Source: JADKBO01 sp965230345 (GTDB lineage Bacteria; Bacteroidota; Bacteroidia; Chitinophagales; Saprospiraceae). From it: a DNA stretch of 64,000 nucleotides. Shown here piece by piece: positions 1 to 7,338 of this stretch. Location of the stretch: NCBI GenBank assembly GCA_965230345.1, contig CBDDKR010000001.1, forward strand, positions 496,001 through 560,000. The letters run 5' to 3'. Below the pieces are notes generated by a model, which had not been told where the DNA came from, did no database searches, and saw only the letters and a list, made by a program, of their open reading frames with translations. Numbering within the stretch: position 1 is the first letter of the stretch; each line of letters opens with the position of its first letter. A program made the translations under genes and the position numbers.

Positions 1-4
1 TACG

Positions 5-196
5 ATGAACGATATAATCAACTTCCTAGAAGTTTACATAAAATCACGATGTTTGCAAGATTACAATTCTGTAAAAATCAAAATATCTAAAGGAAAACTT
101 GGATTTGTTGAACAAATTGAATGTCAAGAATTATGGTTCAAAGCGTCATTTTCGCTAAATAAATTGATTGTGAGATTTAATGAGTATAATTTATAA
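5..196 (+). CDS. Hypothetical small protein, possibly 5'-truncated
   Basis: A 63-residue product of no family I recognise, with alternating charged and hydrophobic stretches and no signal peptide. The ATG lies four bases into the window and the frame is open to the left edge, so the true start may be outside. It is the last gene of a cassette whose head is not visible; the R'' box that follows (ATAGAAC) predicts a head starting GTTCTAT. Coding status rests only on position before an attC. Confidence 0.45.
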   Translation: MNDIINFLEVYIKSRCLQDYNSVKIKISKGKLGFVEQIECQELWFKASFSLNKLIVRFNEYNL

Positions 197-208
197 AAGG
201 AAACCAGC

Positions 209-275
209 ATAGAACAATGTGTAAAATGTTCATGAGGACAATACGTCCTCATGCCATTTACACTCACCGTTACAT
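209..275 (+). other. attC site 1
   Basis: Runs from R'' ATAGAAC to the GTTACAT core. Inner arms GTGTAAA/TTTACAC and CATGAGGAC/GTCCTCATG form a hairpin with an extrahelical base near each arm junction, the classic attC layout. The strand exchange point is between G269 and T270. Confidence 0.9.
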
Positions 276-294
276 GCAACAAAGGAAAAAATAG

Positions 295-843
295 ATGAAT
301 AGAATCCCGAACGGAATGAATAAAACATTTGGAATATTTGCAGTTGTGATTATTCTTATAATTGGATGTCAGAGTAAAGAACTTGACTACTGCAAAATGT
401 TAGAGCTTGACCAGTCTTATGTTAACACGGACACTACAGATATGGTTAAAATGGAAATTGACCGCAGAAAAAGAAAAGAATTAATAAAGAATAACTTCCA
501 TGAACTCATAGACTATGCTAAAAACAATGGATTTCCAGAAATGGGGAAATTAGATGTTTCAGGAATTGATTCTTGTCGCAATTGGGCTGTATTTATTACA
601 TGCTTCCATATCGGTCAAATAGAACCTCAATTATTCTTTGAGGATGAAACAATTGAAGTTTTAACAAAAGAAATCGAAAAAGGGAATTTAAAGAGTAGTT
701 CACTTTTCACATCCTTTAGAGAAGGATTTAGAAGTCATGAATTCTGTGAAACTCAAAAAGATGTTATTCGAAGAACTTTGCAGAATTGGCAAATTGAAAT
801 TGAGAAACTACCAGAAATTAGATATAAGAAATGTACTAATTAA
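295..843 (+). CDS. Small lipoprotein of unknown function (copy 1)
   Basis: A 182-residue protein with an N-terminal hydrophobic segment ending in a lipobox (LIIGC, Cys about residue 25), so it is predicted to be exported and lipid-anchored. The rest is charged and rich in Lys/Glu, with several cysteines and no motif I recognise. ATG at 295 is 25 bases after the cassette core; a second ATG at 316 would give a shorter signal peptide and is a possible alternative. It is alone in its cassette, whose head GTTACATGC matches the tail GCATGTAAC. An almost identical copy is at 46640-47188 (one visible base change, Val to Ile in the signal peptide), so the cassette was duplicated or captured twice. Confidence 0.8.
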   Translation: MNRIPNGMNKTFGIFAVVIILIIGCQSKELDYCKMLELDQSYVNTDTTDMVKMEIDRRKRKELIKNNFHELIDYAKNNGFPEMGKLDVSGIDSCRNWAVFITCFHIGQIEPQLFFEDETIEVLTKEIEKGNLKSSSLFTSFREGFRSHEFCETQKDVIRRTLQNWQIEIEKLPEIRYKKCTN

Positions 844-871
844 AGGAATACTAAAAGTTAAAAAGTGCAGC

Positions 872-940
872 ATGTAACAATGCGTATCAAAACATAGCAT
901 CCAAGACTGGATGCTACGCTTCATACACAAACCGTTATAC
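872..940 (+). other. attC site 2
   Basis: R'' ATGTAAC matches the head of its own cassette (GTTACAT at 269). The top arms contain AGCATCC/GGATGCT, a hairpin type reused in several sites of this array. Core GTTATAC opens family A copy 1. Confidence 0.9.
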
Positions 941-1421
941 GCCATTGGATGAAGATCGAATAAAGGAAGTTTATGCTAGAAAAGAGCTTATCCCAATTCG
1001 TTTGCGGCTTGAAAAAGTAGGGTAGATCAAGAGTGAAAGAGAAGTCCGGCTTGCTTGAGTTGTAGAGTGAAAACGAGGTCAGATTCTTCAAAGGCAAATG
1101 GAGAAATTGGAGCCAAACAGTATAAACAAAAATCTTAGAGATTGAAAGGTGCTCTTTGCCTTTATAGGATGTCCATGAAACGTAAACCAATCATGTTCTA
1201 GGGCGCAAGCCCAGATGAGTACAAAAGTTACAAGACTTAAACAGATAAAATAAATGAAGCAGATCATACAAGCGTAAATTTGTAAAGAGAAGAGCTTCGG
1301 ATTAAATAATAAAATGGTTGTTAAGCTGCAAACTAAACGGAACCTAGGAGTGTTATACGGCGTATAACACTATGTATCTCTCCACATCGCCAAACAGGCG
1401 AAATGTCGGATACATTTACCG
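935..1421 (+). repeat. Non-coding cassette, family A copy 1
   Basis: About 487 bases with no convincing gene. Head TTATACGCCATT and tail GGCGTATAAC are complementary. Like its relatives it carries the blocks CCCAATTCGTTTGCGGCTT, CGGCTTGCTTGAG, CATGTTCTAGGGCGCAAGCCC and GCCGCAAACTA, and ends in the 9-bp palindrome just before R''. Reverse frames are open for up to 90 codons but are broken by indels in other copies. Confidence 0.85.
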
Positions 1422-1427
1422 TTATCA
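1362..1427 (+). other. attC site 3 (family A type)
   Basis: R'' GTATAAC to core GTTATCA. Variant inner arms CGCCaaacaGGCG; outer arms TGTATC/GATACA. R'' lies in the right half of the palindrome with arms GTGTTATAC and GTATAACAC. Confidence 0.9.
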
Positions 1428-1441
1428 TCAAAAAACGCAAA

Positions 1442-2359
1442 ATGAAACAAATAGTACTGGAATTATTAATCGTACTTGTTAGTTTGAATTTGGTCAATTC
1501 TCAAGGGCAATTATTGCTGGAGGACAATAAACATTGGATATTTATGACCCATCAAGAAAATGATGCGGGTGTGAATATTTTATCGGGTTATATTGTAAAT
1601 GTTCAAGGAGATACACTTATAAATGGTAAAGTCTATAAGAAACTTTACTCACATAATCTGAAGGGTGAACATAATTGTCAACGTCCTCCTTGCTTTATCC
1701 CTAATATTCCTTTCGAAATTGAAAATAAAGAATTGTATGCTCTCATGAGAGAAGATATTCAAGCTCAAATTGTTTATCATTTCAGTTCAAAAAACAGTAA
1801 CTGTATGACGGAGTATGAATTATTCAATTTTCAACTGGGCGTATGAGATACTATTAATAATTGTGTTAGAGAAAGGATAGCCCTTAAAATTGATGATGGA
1901 ATAATTGATAGCATTTCAACTATTAAAATTTTCGACGAAGAAAGAAAAGTTCAATATACTAAAGGAGATGTTGCTTTTGAAGGATTGGAATACTCTGATC
2001 AACTAAAAATTGTACAAGGTATAGGATTTGATAAATACGGTTTTTTCGGAGGTACGCAAGATGAATTGGTAGATGTTTGTTTTGGATCACTTAATGACTG
2101 TAATATTATATCTCCAATTCAGAAAGTTGAAGCAAAAACAAGTCTGAAACTTATTCCAAATCCTGTATACGATCAATTGAATATTGAAAGTGAAATAGAA
2201 ATAAAGAAAGTGTCAATTTTTGACGTTAATGGTAGTTTGATTTTCTCGGGAAACTCAGAAATTGTAGACATTGAATTTTTAAAATCAGGAATTTATCACT
2301 TGAGCTTACTTTTGGTAAACAACGAAGTAGAAACAACTAAATTTGTTAAAATATACTGA
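1442..2359 (+). pseudogene. T9SS-secreted protein gene broken by an in-frame TGA
   Basis: Read through one stop, this is a single frame of about 305 codons. It begins with a signal peptide (ATG 1442, hydrophobic residues 4-19, likely cut after NSQ) and ends in a type A type IX secretion sorting domain (NPVYDQLNIE near residue 240, then beta-rich sequence to KFVKIY), so the ancestor was exported and attached at or released from the outer membrane. TGA at 1844-1846 (codon 135) interrupts it; the frame continues without a gap for 171 codons, and the change could be GGA to TGA since the context would read GVGDT. A start in the second half at about 1985 has no ribosome site I can see. Cassette head GTTATCATC matches tail GATGATAAC. 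Sequencing error is the alternative. Confidence 0.75.
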
Positions 2360-2428
2360 TGATAACATGCGCTGATGCGACATAAGTAATAAATATGACA
2401 GACGTCGCATAGCGCAAGACCGTTAGTG
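2360..2428 (+). other. attC site 4
   Basis: R'' TGATAAC to core GTTAGTG. The arms GCGCTgATGCGAC / GTCGCATAGCGC define a subtype shared by all family B cassettes, by C and by the WG-protein cassette. Confidence 0.9.
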
Positions 2429-2431
2429 ATC

Positions 2432-2607
2432 ATTCCCCATATTCGACCAACCAAAATCAGTAACCTAAAATACTAATTTCTCCTTGGCAAATTAATTTCC
2501 CTCGCTAACGTTCGCTTAAATAGAGATAGAATTGCATAAGAAATTAAGTAAATTTGTGTAGAAAATGACTATTGATAATCAAGGGCTTAGCGAACGTTAG
2601 TCAGAAT
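2432..2607 (+). mobile_element. E element copy 1
   Basis: A ~176-bp repeat beginning ATTCCCCATATT and ending GTCAGAATT. It starts ten bases after the GTT core and ends 18 bases before the gene at 2626. It contains a perfect 12-bp inverted repeat (CTAACGTTCGCT at 2505-2516, AGCGAACGTTAG at 2589-2600) and a TAAATTTG box at 2549-2556. Ends ATTC/GAAT are short inverted repeats flanked by ATT on both sides. Here the cassette head (GTTAGTGATC) does not match the tail (CGACAAC). Confidence 0.8.
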
Positions 2608-2625
2608 TAAGAAGAAAAAATAAAA

Positions 2626-3105
2626 ATGAAAGTAAGCCAAATTATAATTGCGATTACAATCTCAATTTTGATTGGAATTCTGTTAAGTCAATTAGGAATT
2701 TTTGGTTTGATGCCTTTTCTACTAATTCTTTTACTTGGAATATTTTTTAGCGGAATTGGACTTCTTGGAGGAATAGTTAAGAAGAATTCAAAAGTTGTCA
2801 AATTGAATTTAGGAATAATTGGGTTAATTTTTATTTGTGGGATTTCAATTTCGGTTTCATCAAGAATTTACAACTATAAAAAGCAGGAAAAGGCAAACAG
2901 AATAATATTGAAGTTAGAAAATCACAAAGTAGAATTCGGCAAGTATCCGAAAAAATTGAGTGACGTTTTAGAAAATAGCAGCGAACAAAGATATTCCTAT
3001 CGAACAGATTCGACACAATTGAATTTTCATTTGAATTATTTAATAGACGGTTGGCATTTTAGCGAATATTCAAGTAAAACTGAGAAATGGATAACAGGCG
3101 ATTAA
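2626..3105 (+). CDS. Membrane protein with pseudopilin-like C-terminal domain
   Basis: A 159-residue protein with three predicted membrane helices (about residues 5-22, 28-50 and 62-82), then a soluble part of about 75 residues. That part begins with a short helix rich in Lys/Glu and continues with FGKYPKKLSDV and an aromatic, beta-like tail, a layout seen in type II secretion pseudopilin C-terminal domains and in several Bacteroidota proteins of unknown role. I infer an extracytoplasmic domain; the resemblance is weak and based only on pattern. ATG 2626 follows an A-rich leader directly downstream of E element 1. It is alone in its cassette. The tail CCGACAAC predicts a GTTGTCGG head, which is not what is present, so this gene has acquired the head of another cassette. 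Confidence 0.7.
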   Translation: MKVSQIIIAITISILIGILLSQLGIFGLMPFLLILLLGIFFSGIGLLGGIVKKNSKVVKLNLGIIGLIFICGISISVSSRIYNYKKQEKANRIILKLENHKVEFGKYPKKLSDVLENSSEQRYSYRTDSTQLNFHLNYLIDGWHFSEYSSKTEKWITGD

Positions 3106-3128
3106 AGACAAATAAAAAAGAAAACGAC

Positions 3129-3196
3129 CGACAACAACGTGTATGTGTTCATAGCGAGCAAAAGCTCGCTACGCCACATACACAAGACCGTTATAC
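3129..3196 (+). other. attC site 5
   Basis: R'' CGACAAC to core GTTATAC; inner arms AGCGAGC/GCTCGCT, outer arms GTATGTG/CACATAC. R'' does not match the head of this cassette (GTTAGTG). Confidence 0.9.
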
Positions 3197-3676
3197 GCCA
3201 TTGAGTGAAGGCCAGATAAAGGATATTTATGCGAGAAAAGAGCTTATCCCAATTCGTTTGCGGCTTAAAAAAAAAGTAGGGTAGAACAATAGTGAAGGAG
3301 AATTTCGGCTTGCTTGAGTTACAGAGTGAAAACCAGATCAGATTCTTGAAAGACAAAGAGAAAGCTTCGAGCAAAAAAGCATTTACAAAAATCAGTGAGA
3401 ATGAAAGACGCTCGTTGCCTTTATAGGATGTTCATGAAACGTAAACAAGGCATGTTCTAGGACGCAAGCCCAGATGTGTACAAAAAGTTACAAGACTTAA
3501 ATAGATAAATGGAGTAAATGATACGAGCGTTAATTTGTAAAGAAATGAGCTTCGAATTAAATAATAAAATGGTATTAAAGCCGCAAACTAGACGGAACTT
3601 AGGAGTGTTATACGGCGTATAACACTATGTATCACTCCACATCTCCAAGTAGTCGATGTATCGGATACATTTACCG
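3191..3676 (+). repeat. Non-coding cassette, family A copy 2
   Basis: Typical member. It has a longer A-run than other copies after TTTGCGGCTT (about 3267-3274), which shifts any reading frame there. I see no gene on either strand that survives comparison with other copies. Confidence 0.85.
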
Positions 3677-3682
3677 TTATAC
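3617..3682 (+). other. attC site 6 (family A type)
   Basis: R'' GTATAAC to core GTTATAC; inner arms CATCTcc/GATG around AAGTAGTC, outer TGTATC/GATACA. Confidence 0.9.
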
Positions 3683-4158
3683 GCCATTGAGTGAAAGTCA
3701 GATAAAGGAAGTTTACGCATAGAAAGAGCTTACCCCAAATCGTTTGAGGCTTTAATAAGTAGGGTAGAGCAAGAGTGAAGGAGAAGTTCGGCTTGCTTGA
3801 GAACATTGAATAAAAGATGAATCAGGTATTTGAAAGACAAATAGAGAACATGGAGTCAAAACGTATATACAAAAACTGAGAGATTGAAAGAAGTTCGTTG
3901 CTTTTATGGGATGTTCAAGAAACGTAAACCCAATCATGTTCTAGGACGCAAGCCCAGATGTGTACAAAAGTTACAAGACATAAACAGATGAATGAAGCCA
4001 ATGATGCAATCAAAATTTCCAAAGATGATAAGCTTCGAATTAAATAATAAAAGGTTGTAAAGCCACAAACTAGACGGAACTAAGGAGTGTTATACGGCGT
4101 ATAACACTATGTATCAGTCTACATCTCCAAGTAGTCGATGTATCGGATACATTTACCG
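3677..4158 (+). repeat. Non-coding cassette, family A copy 3
   Basis: Member of the subtype with ACGCATAGAAAGAGCTTACC near the start and TCAGTCTACATC in the attC. Closely matches copies 12 and 19. Confidence 0.85.
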
Positions 4159-4164
4159 TTATGA
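4099..4164 (+). other. attC site 7 (family A type)
   Basis: R'' GTATAAC to core GTTATGA, which opens a family B cassette. Confidence 0.9.
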
Positions 4165-4653
4165 CCCATCGAAGAAAAAACTCAGATTATTAGTTGTGCA
4201 TAAATGAATTAGTAATTCCGTTTCGTCTTAACCATTATATTTTCGGGGACACTTATTAATGTTGAGAATGATTAAGAGTTCAAAAAATGAGATAAAAGAG
4301 GCTCTTAAAAGCAAAAAAGCGAGGAAAAAGTTATAAATTGTGGAACAGAATCCAAAGAAAATTGAAAACATAAGAAGCTCGCACAAAGAAGGAAAATCTG
4401 GACGAAGAAGGACAAATCAAGAAAGAGATTTTAAACAATTTACTGGTTAGAGCGCTGCGACTTATGAAGGGCGAAGCCGTGTGTAAACTAAGAGGAAAAT
4501 CAATAAGTTGTTCATTGCTTTTACTTCAATATTTCACTGCTTCAGAATTTTAATAAAAGAGTAAACAGATAAAGAAAAATAGGGACGGGGTCATAACATG
4601 CGCTGATGCGACATAGGTAATAAATATGACAGACGTCGCATAGCGCAAGACCG
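4159..4653 (+). repeat. Non-coding cassette, family B copy 1
   Basis: About 495 bases, head TTATGACCC matched by tail GGGGTCATAAC. Conserved blocks include TTATAAATTGTGGAACAG, GAAGCTCGCACAAAGAAGG, AGCGCTGCGACTTATGAAGG and GCGAAGCCGTGTGTAAAC. A short frame from GTG (VEQNPKKIENIRSSHKEG...) stops after about 36 codons here but runs longer in copies 2 and 4, so it is not conserved as protein. Confidence 0.85.
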
Positions 4654-4659
4654 TTATAC
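4591..4659 (+). other. attC site 8 (family B type)
   Basis: R'' TCATAAC to core GTTATAC with arms ATGCGAC/GTCGCAT and GCGCT/AGCGC. Confidence 0.9.
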
Positions 4660-5134
4660 GCCATTGAGTGAAAGTCAGATAAAGGAAGTTTACGCATAGA
4701 AAGAGCTTACCCCAATTCGTTTGCGGCTTGAAAAAGTAGGGTAGACCAAGAGTGAAGGAGAATTTCGGCTTGCTTGAGTTGTAGAGTGAAAACGAGGTCA
4801 GATTCTTTAAAGGCAAATGGAAAAATTGGAGCCAAACAGTATAAACAAAAATCTGAGAGATTGAAAGTCGTTCGTTGCCTTTAGGGATGTATACTGAACG
4901 GAAACCAAGCATGTTCTAGAACGCAAGCCCAGATGTGTACAAAGGTTACAAGACTTAAACAGATAAATGAAGCAGATCATACAAGCGTTAATTTGTAAAG
5001 AAATGAGCTTCGTGTTAAATAATAATATGGTTGTAAAGCCGCAAACTAGACGGAACCTAGGAGTGTTATACGGCGTATAACACTATGTATCAGTCCACAT
5101 CTCCAAGAAGTCGATGTGTCTGATACATTTACCG
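4654..5134 (+). repeat. Non-coding cassette, family A copy 4
   Basis: Subtype with GAGCTTCGTGTTAAATAAT and GTGTCTGATAC, shared almost base for base in its right half with copies 5 and 13. Longest reverse frame is 120 codons, running out of the cassette into family B sequence. Confidence 0.85.
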
Positions 5135-5140
5135 TTATAC
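5075..5140 (+). other. attC site 9 (family A type)
   Basis: R'' GTATAAC to core GTTATAC; outer arms TGTATCAG/CTGATACA. Confidence 0.9.
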
Positions 5141-5169
5141 CACATTAGGAAAGAAGAATTGAATAAGCA

Positions 5170-5787
5170 ATGAGGTTGACAATATCTATTGTGTTTATGG
5201 CTTGCATGTTTGCATGTCACAATAAAAATCAAAATGCAGTTCTAAATCAGAACTGGGAAAGGTCAACATTTGAAAAAAACATTAAAGAACTTTATAAATC
5301 TAATGATATATCCTGTTCTCAATTATTGAATTACATTACATATCCTAAAGCTGAAAAAGAATTCGAAAAATCTCTTTTAAAAGATGTACTTCTAAAAATA
5401 GATTTAAAAAGTGAAAATATTTCCATTGATTCTACCTTCGATTATAATCACGAATTAGGGAAATTAGTGGATTTTCGATTAAATGAAAAGACGAACAATC
5501 TCGAATTATTTACTTCGATCACAAATAATAATAATTTCGATGAAAAGATAGAAGAAATTCAAGTTGACCTTTGGTATTCAAAATTTTGGTACAATGGAAC
5601 TTATACTTATACTAATTTCGAAGTACCCATAGTTTCATCAAACTCTGAAATTATTAATCGCTTGTATTTACCTTTTGACAAAATAGAAGAGACTTTTAAT
5701 CAATTAGGAGTAAGTGATATCCAATTGCCATATCAATGCTTGACTTTTAAATTAAAAAAAATAAAGAAGTCAAAAATCACAAAGTAA
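5170..5787 (+). CDS. Lipoprotein of unknown function
   Basis: A 205-residue protein with a short signal peptide and lipobox MFAC (Cys 16). The body has an Asn-rich loop (TNNNNF) and many aromatic residues in predicted beta strands, including a VDLWYSKFWYNGTYTYTNF stretch; the C-terminus is Lys-rich (LKKIKKSKITK). I do not recognise the family. ATG 5170 is 36 bases into the cassette. The head GTTATACCAC pairs with tail GTGATATAAC with one mismatch. Between the stop and the tail is about 130 bases of non-matching sequence that includes a small leftover frame. Confidence 0.7.
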   Translation: MRLTISIVFMACMFACHNKNQNAVLNQNWERSTFEKNIKELYKSNDISCSQLLNYITYPKAEKEFEKSLLKDVLLKIDLKSENISIDSTFDYNHELGKLVDFRLNEKTNNLELFTSITNNNNFDEKIEEIQVDLWYSKFWYNGTYTYTNFEVPIVSSNSEIINRLYLPFDKIEETFNQLGVSDIQLPYQCLTFKLKKIKKSKITK

Positions 5788-5839
5788 TAGTTAATACTTT
5801 CAAAAATCGATACAAAAAAAAATCTCTACAGATGAATTA

Positions 5840-5923
5840 ATGAAAATAGATCAAGACAAGCTAACGAAGGAAGCTAAACAAGCTTTATTGGAAGTGCTAA
5901 ATGAAAGAAGAAACGTGATATAA
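5840..5923 (+). pseudogene. 27-codon ORF, possible gene remnant
   Basis: Reads MKIDQDKLTKEAKQALLEVL then seven more residues to a TAA inside R''. The amphipathic Lys/Glu/Leu composition looks like the C-terminus of a real protein, and upstream codons (TDEL) are also open. It may be a remnant of a gene or a real small protein; evidence is composition only. Confidence 0.25.
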
Positions 5924-6053
5924 CATAACGTAGCACGTCATGGCAGCAGTTTGTTGTTAGTCTCCCATACCTATGTTTTCTTCTCTTCGAGAAATAAAGT
6001 ATTTTTCCTAAAAGGCGAATCTGCCACGAAGCGGCTACGATTCACCGTTATAG
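5918..6053 (+). other. attC site 10, unusually long
   Basis: About 136 bases from R'' ATATAAC to core GTTATAG. Arms GTAGC/GCTAC and GGCAG/CTGCC enclose a large variable terminal structure. One of three sites in the window about twice the usual 67 bp. Confidence 0.8.
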
Positions 6054-6065
6054 ATCAGCAAGGAG

Positions 6066-6749
6066 ATGCACTATATTAAACTAATATTTCTATTCATAAT
6101 AATTGTTTCATGTTCGAATGAACAGAGAAACACGACCATATATCCGAAAGGGATATTTACTTATACGGAAGAAGAAGAAATAGCTCAAATGCTTAATGAG
6201 TTTACCACAGTAATTTGCAAAAAGAAGAAACCCCAAAATTCAGTTTGTATAAAGGAGTTTTTTGAAAGACATTGGGGCAGTTTTGAACGAGGAAAAATAT
6301 TAGATGAAATTGACAGCGTTTCTTTGGAACGCATACTAGAGCCTTTGTCTGAAGAATTAAAGGATAAATTGTTTATAGAAAGAAAGTTGTATTATAAACA
6401 TAGAATACCAAATACAACACCAACATTAATGATAAGAGATACGATAAGCTATTTGTTCATCAATGTAAACGAGACTTATATGACTTTGCTAAATCACTTG
6501 TCACAGAAGTATAGTAGTTTAAAAGAGGTAGAAGCATCAATAGAAAGAATGGGAGATTTAGTGCCAACGGATTATGGTAGAATATATTCAAAATGGGAGG
6601 GATATGATTATTCAGAAAGTAGTGAATTGCTGTATTTGTCATATTTTATTATCTCAGATGCGGATAATTCAATAAAGAAAAGAAGATCATACAGAAAGGT
6701 AATAGGTCCAATTGAGCAAAAGTTGAAAGAAAAACACAAGTATAAATAA
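6066..6749 (+). CDS. Lipoprotein of unknown function
   Basis: A 227-residue protein with a hydrophobic N-terminus and lipobox IVSC (Cys 16), so likely lipid-anchored. The rest is helical, with two further cysteines (near CKKKKPQNSVC, about 55-65) that could form a disulfide outside the cytoplasm, and a basic C-terminus. No family recognised. ATG 6066 follows AAGGAG closely (GCAAGGAGATG), a good ribosome site. Single gene in its cassette; head GTTATAGATC and tail GATCAATAAC agree with one mismatch. Confidence 0.75.
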   Translation: MHYIKLIFLFIIIVSCSNEQRNTTIYPKGIFTYTEEEEIAQMLNEFTTVICKKKKPQNSVCIKEFFERHWGSFERGKILDEIDSVSLERILEPLSEELKDKLFIERKLYYKHRIPNTTPTLMIRDTISYLFINVNETYMTLLNHLSQKYSSLKEVEASIERMGDLVPTDYGRIYSKWEGYDYSESSELLYLSYFIISDADNSIKKRRSYRKVIGPIEQKLKEKHKYK

Positions 6750-6757
6750 AGGCCGAT

Positions 6758-6826
6758 CAATAACAATGTGTATCAAATCATAGCATCCAAGACTGGATGC
6801 TACACTTCATACACAGACCGTTATAC
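6758..6826 (+). other. attC site 11
   Basis: R'' CAATAAC to core GTTATAC, with the AGCATCC/GGATGCT hairpin and outer arms TGTGTAT/ATACACA. Confidence 0.9.
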
Positions 6827-7304
6827 GCCATTGAGTGAAAGTCAGATAAAGGAAGTTTACGCATAGAAAGAGCTTACCCCAATTCGATTGCGGCTTAAAA
6901 ATAAGTAGGGTAGAGCAAGAGTGAAGGAGAAGTACGGCTTGCTTGAGAACATTAAATAAATGATGAAACAGATTCTCAAAGGACAAATAGAAAAATTGGA
7001 GCCACAAAGTATAAACAAAAATCTGAGAGATTGAAAGTCGTTCGTTGCCTTTAGGGATGTATACGGAACGGAAACCAAGCATGTTCTAGAACGCAAGCCC
7101 AGATGTGTACAAAGGTTACAAGACTTAAACAGATAAATGAAGCAGATCATACAAGCGTTAATTTGTAAAGAAATGAGCTTCGTGTTAAATAATAATATGG
7201 TTGTAAAGCCGCAAACTAGACGGAACCTAGGAGTGTTATACGGCGTATAACACTATGTATCAGTCCACATCTCCAAGAAGTCGATGTGTCTGATACATTT
7301 ACCG
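6821..7304 (+). repeat. Non-coding cassette, family A copy 5
   Basis: Same subtype as copies 4 and 13; the left half differs in carrying TTAAAAATAAGTAGGG and GAGAACATTAAATAAATG. Confidence 0.85.
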
Positions 7305-7310
7305 TTATGT
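7245..7310 (+). other. attC site 12 (family A type)
   Basis: R'' GTATAAC to core GTTATGT, which opens the NTPase cassette. Confidence 0.9.
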
Positions 7311-7338
7311 GTCAGATAAAAGTAAACAAAATAAAAAA

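Noticed and set aside
1271..1280. TAAATTTG in family A copy 1 as a promoter
   Set aside because: Most copies have TTAATTTG instead, and no TTG lies at a suitable distance upstream.
2505..2600. The inner stem of E as a true attC
   Set aside because: CTAAC...GTTAG ends mimic core boxes, but E copies are flanked by normal attC sites and no cassette starts at the inner GTTAG with a matching tail; kept only as a curiosity.
3087..3284. 65-codon forward frame across an attC and family A head
   Set aside because: It begins inside the previous gene and crosses a recombination boundary; the same is true of the 62-codon frames at 37502 and 44927 apart from their TTG portion.
3588..3806. Reverse-strand frames of 60-148 codons in family A cassettes
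   Set aside because: They look alike only because the DNA is repeated; indels switch frames from copy to copy, and there is no consistent start or ribosome site.
935..5134. Regular ~480-bp repetition resembling a CRISPR or satellite array
   Set aside because: Repeat units are far too long for CRISPR, are interrupted by genes, and each ends in an attC with cassette-specific R''.
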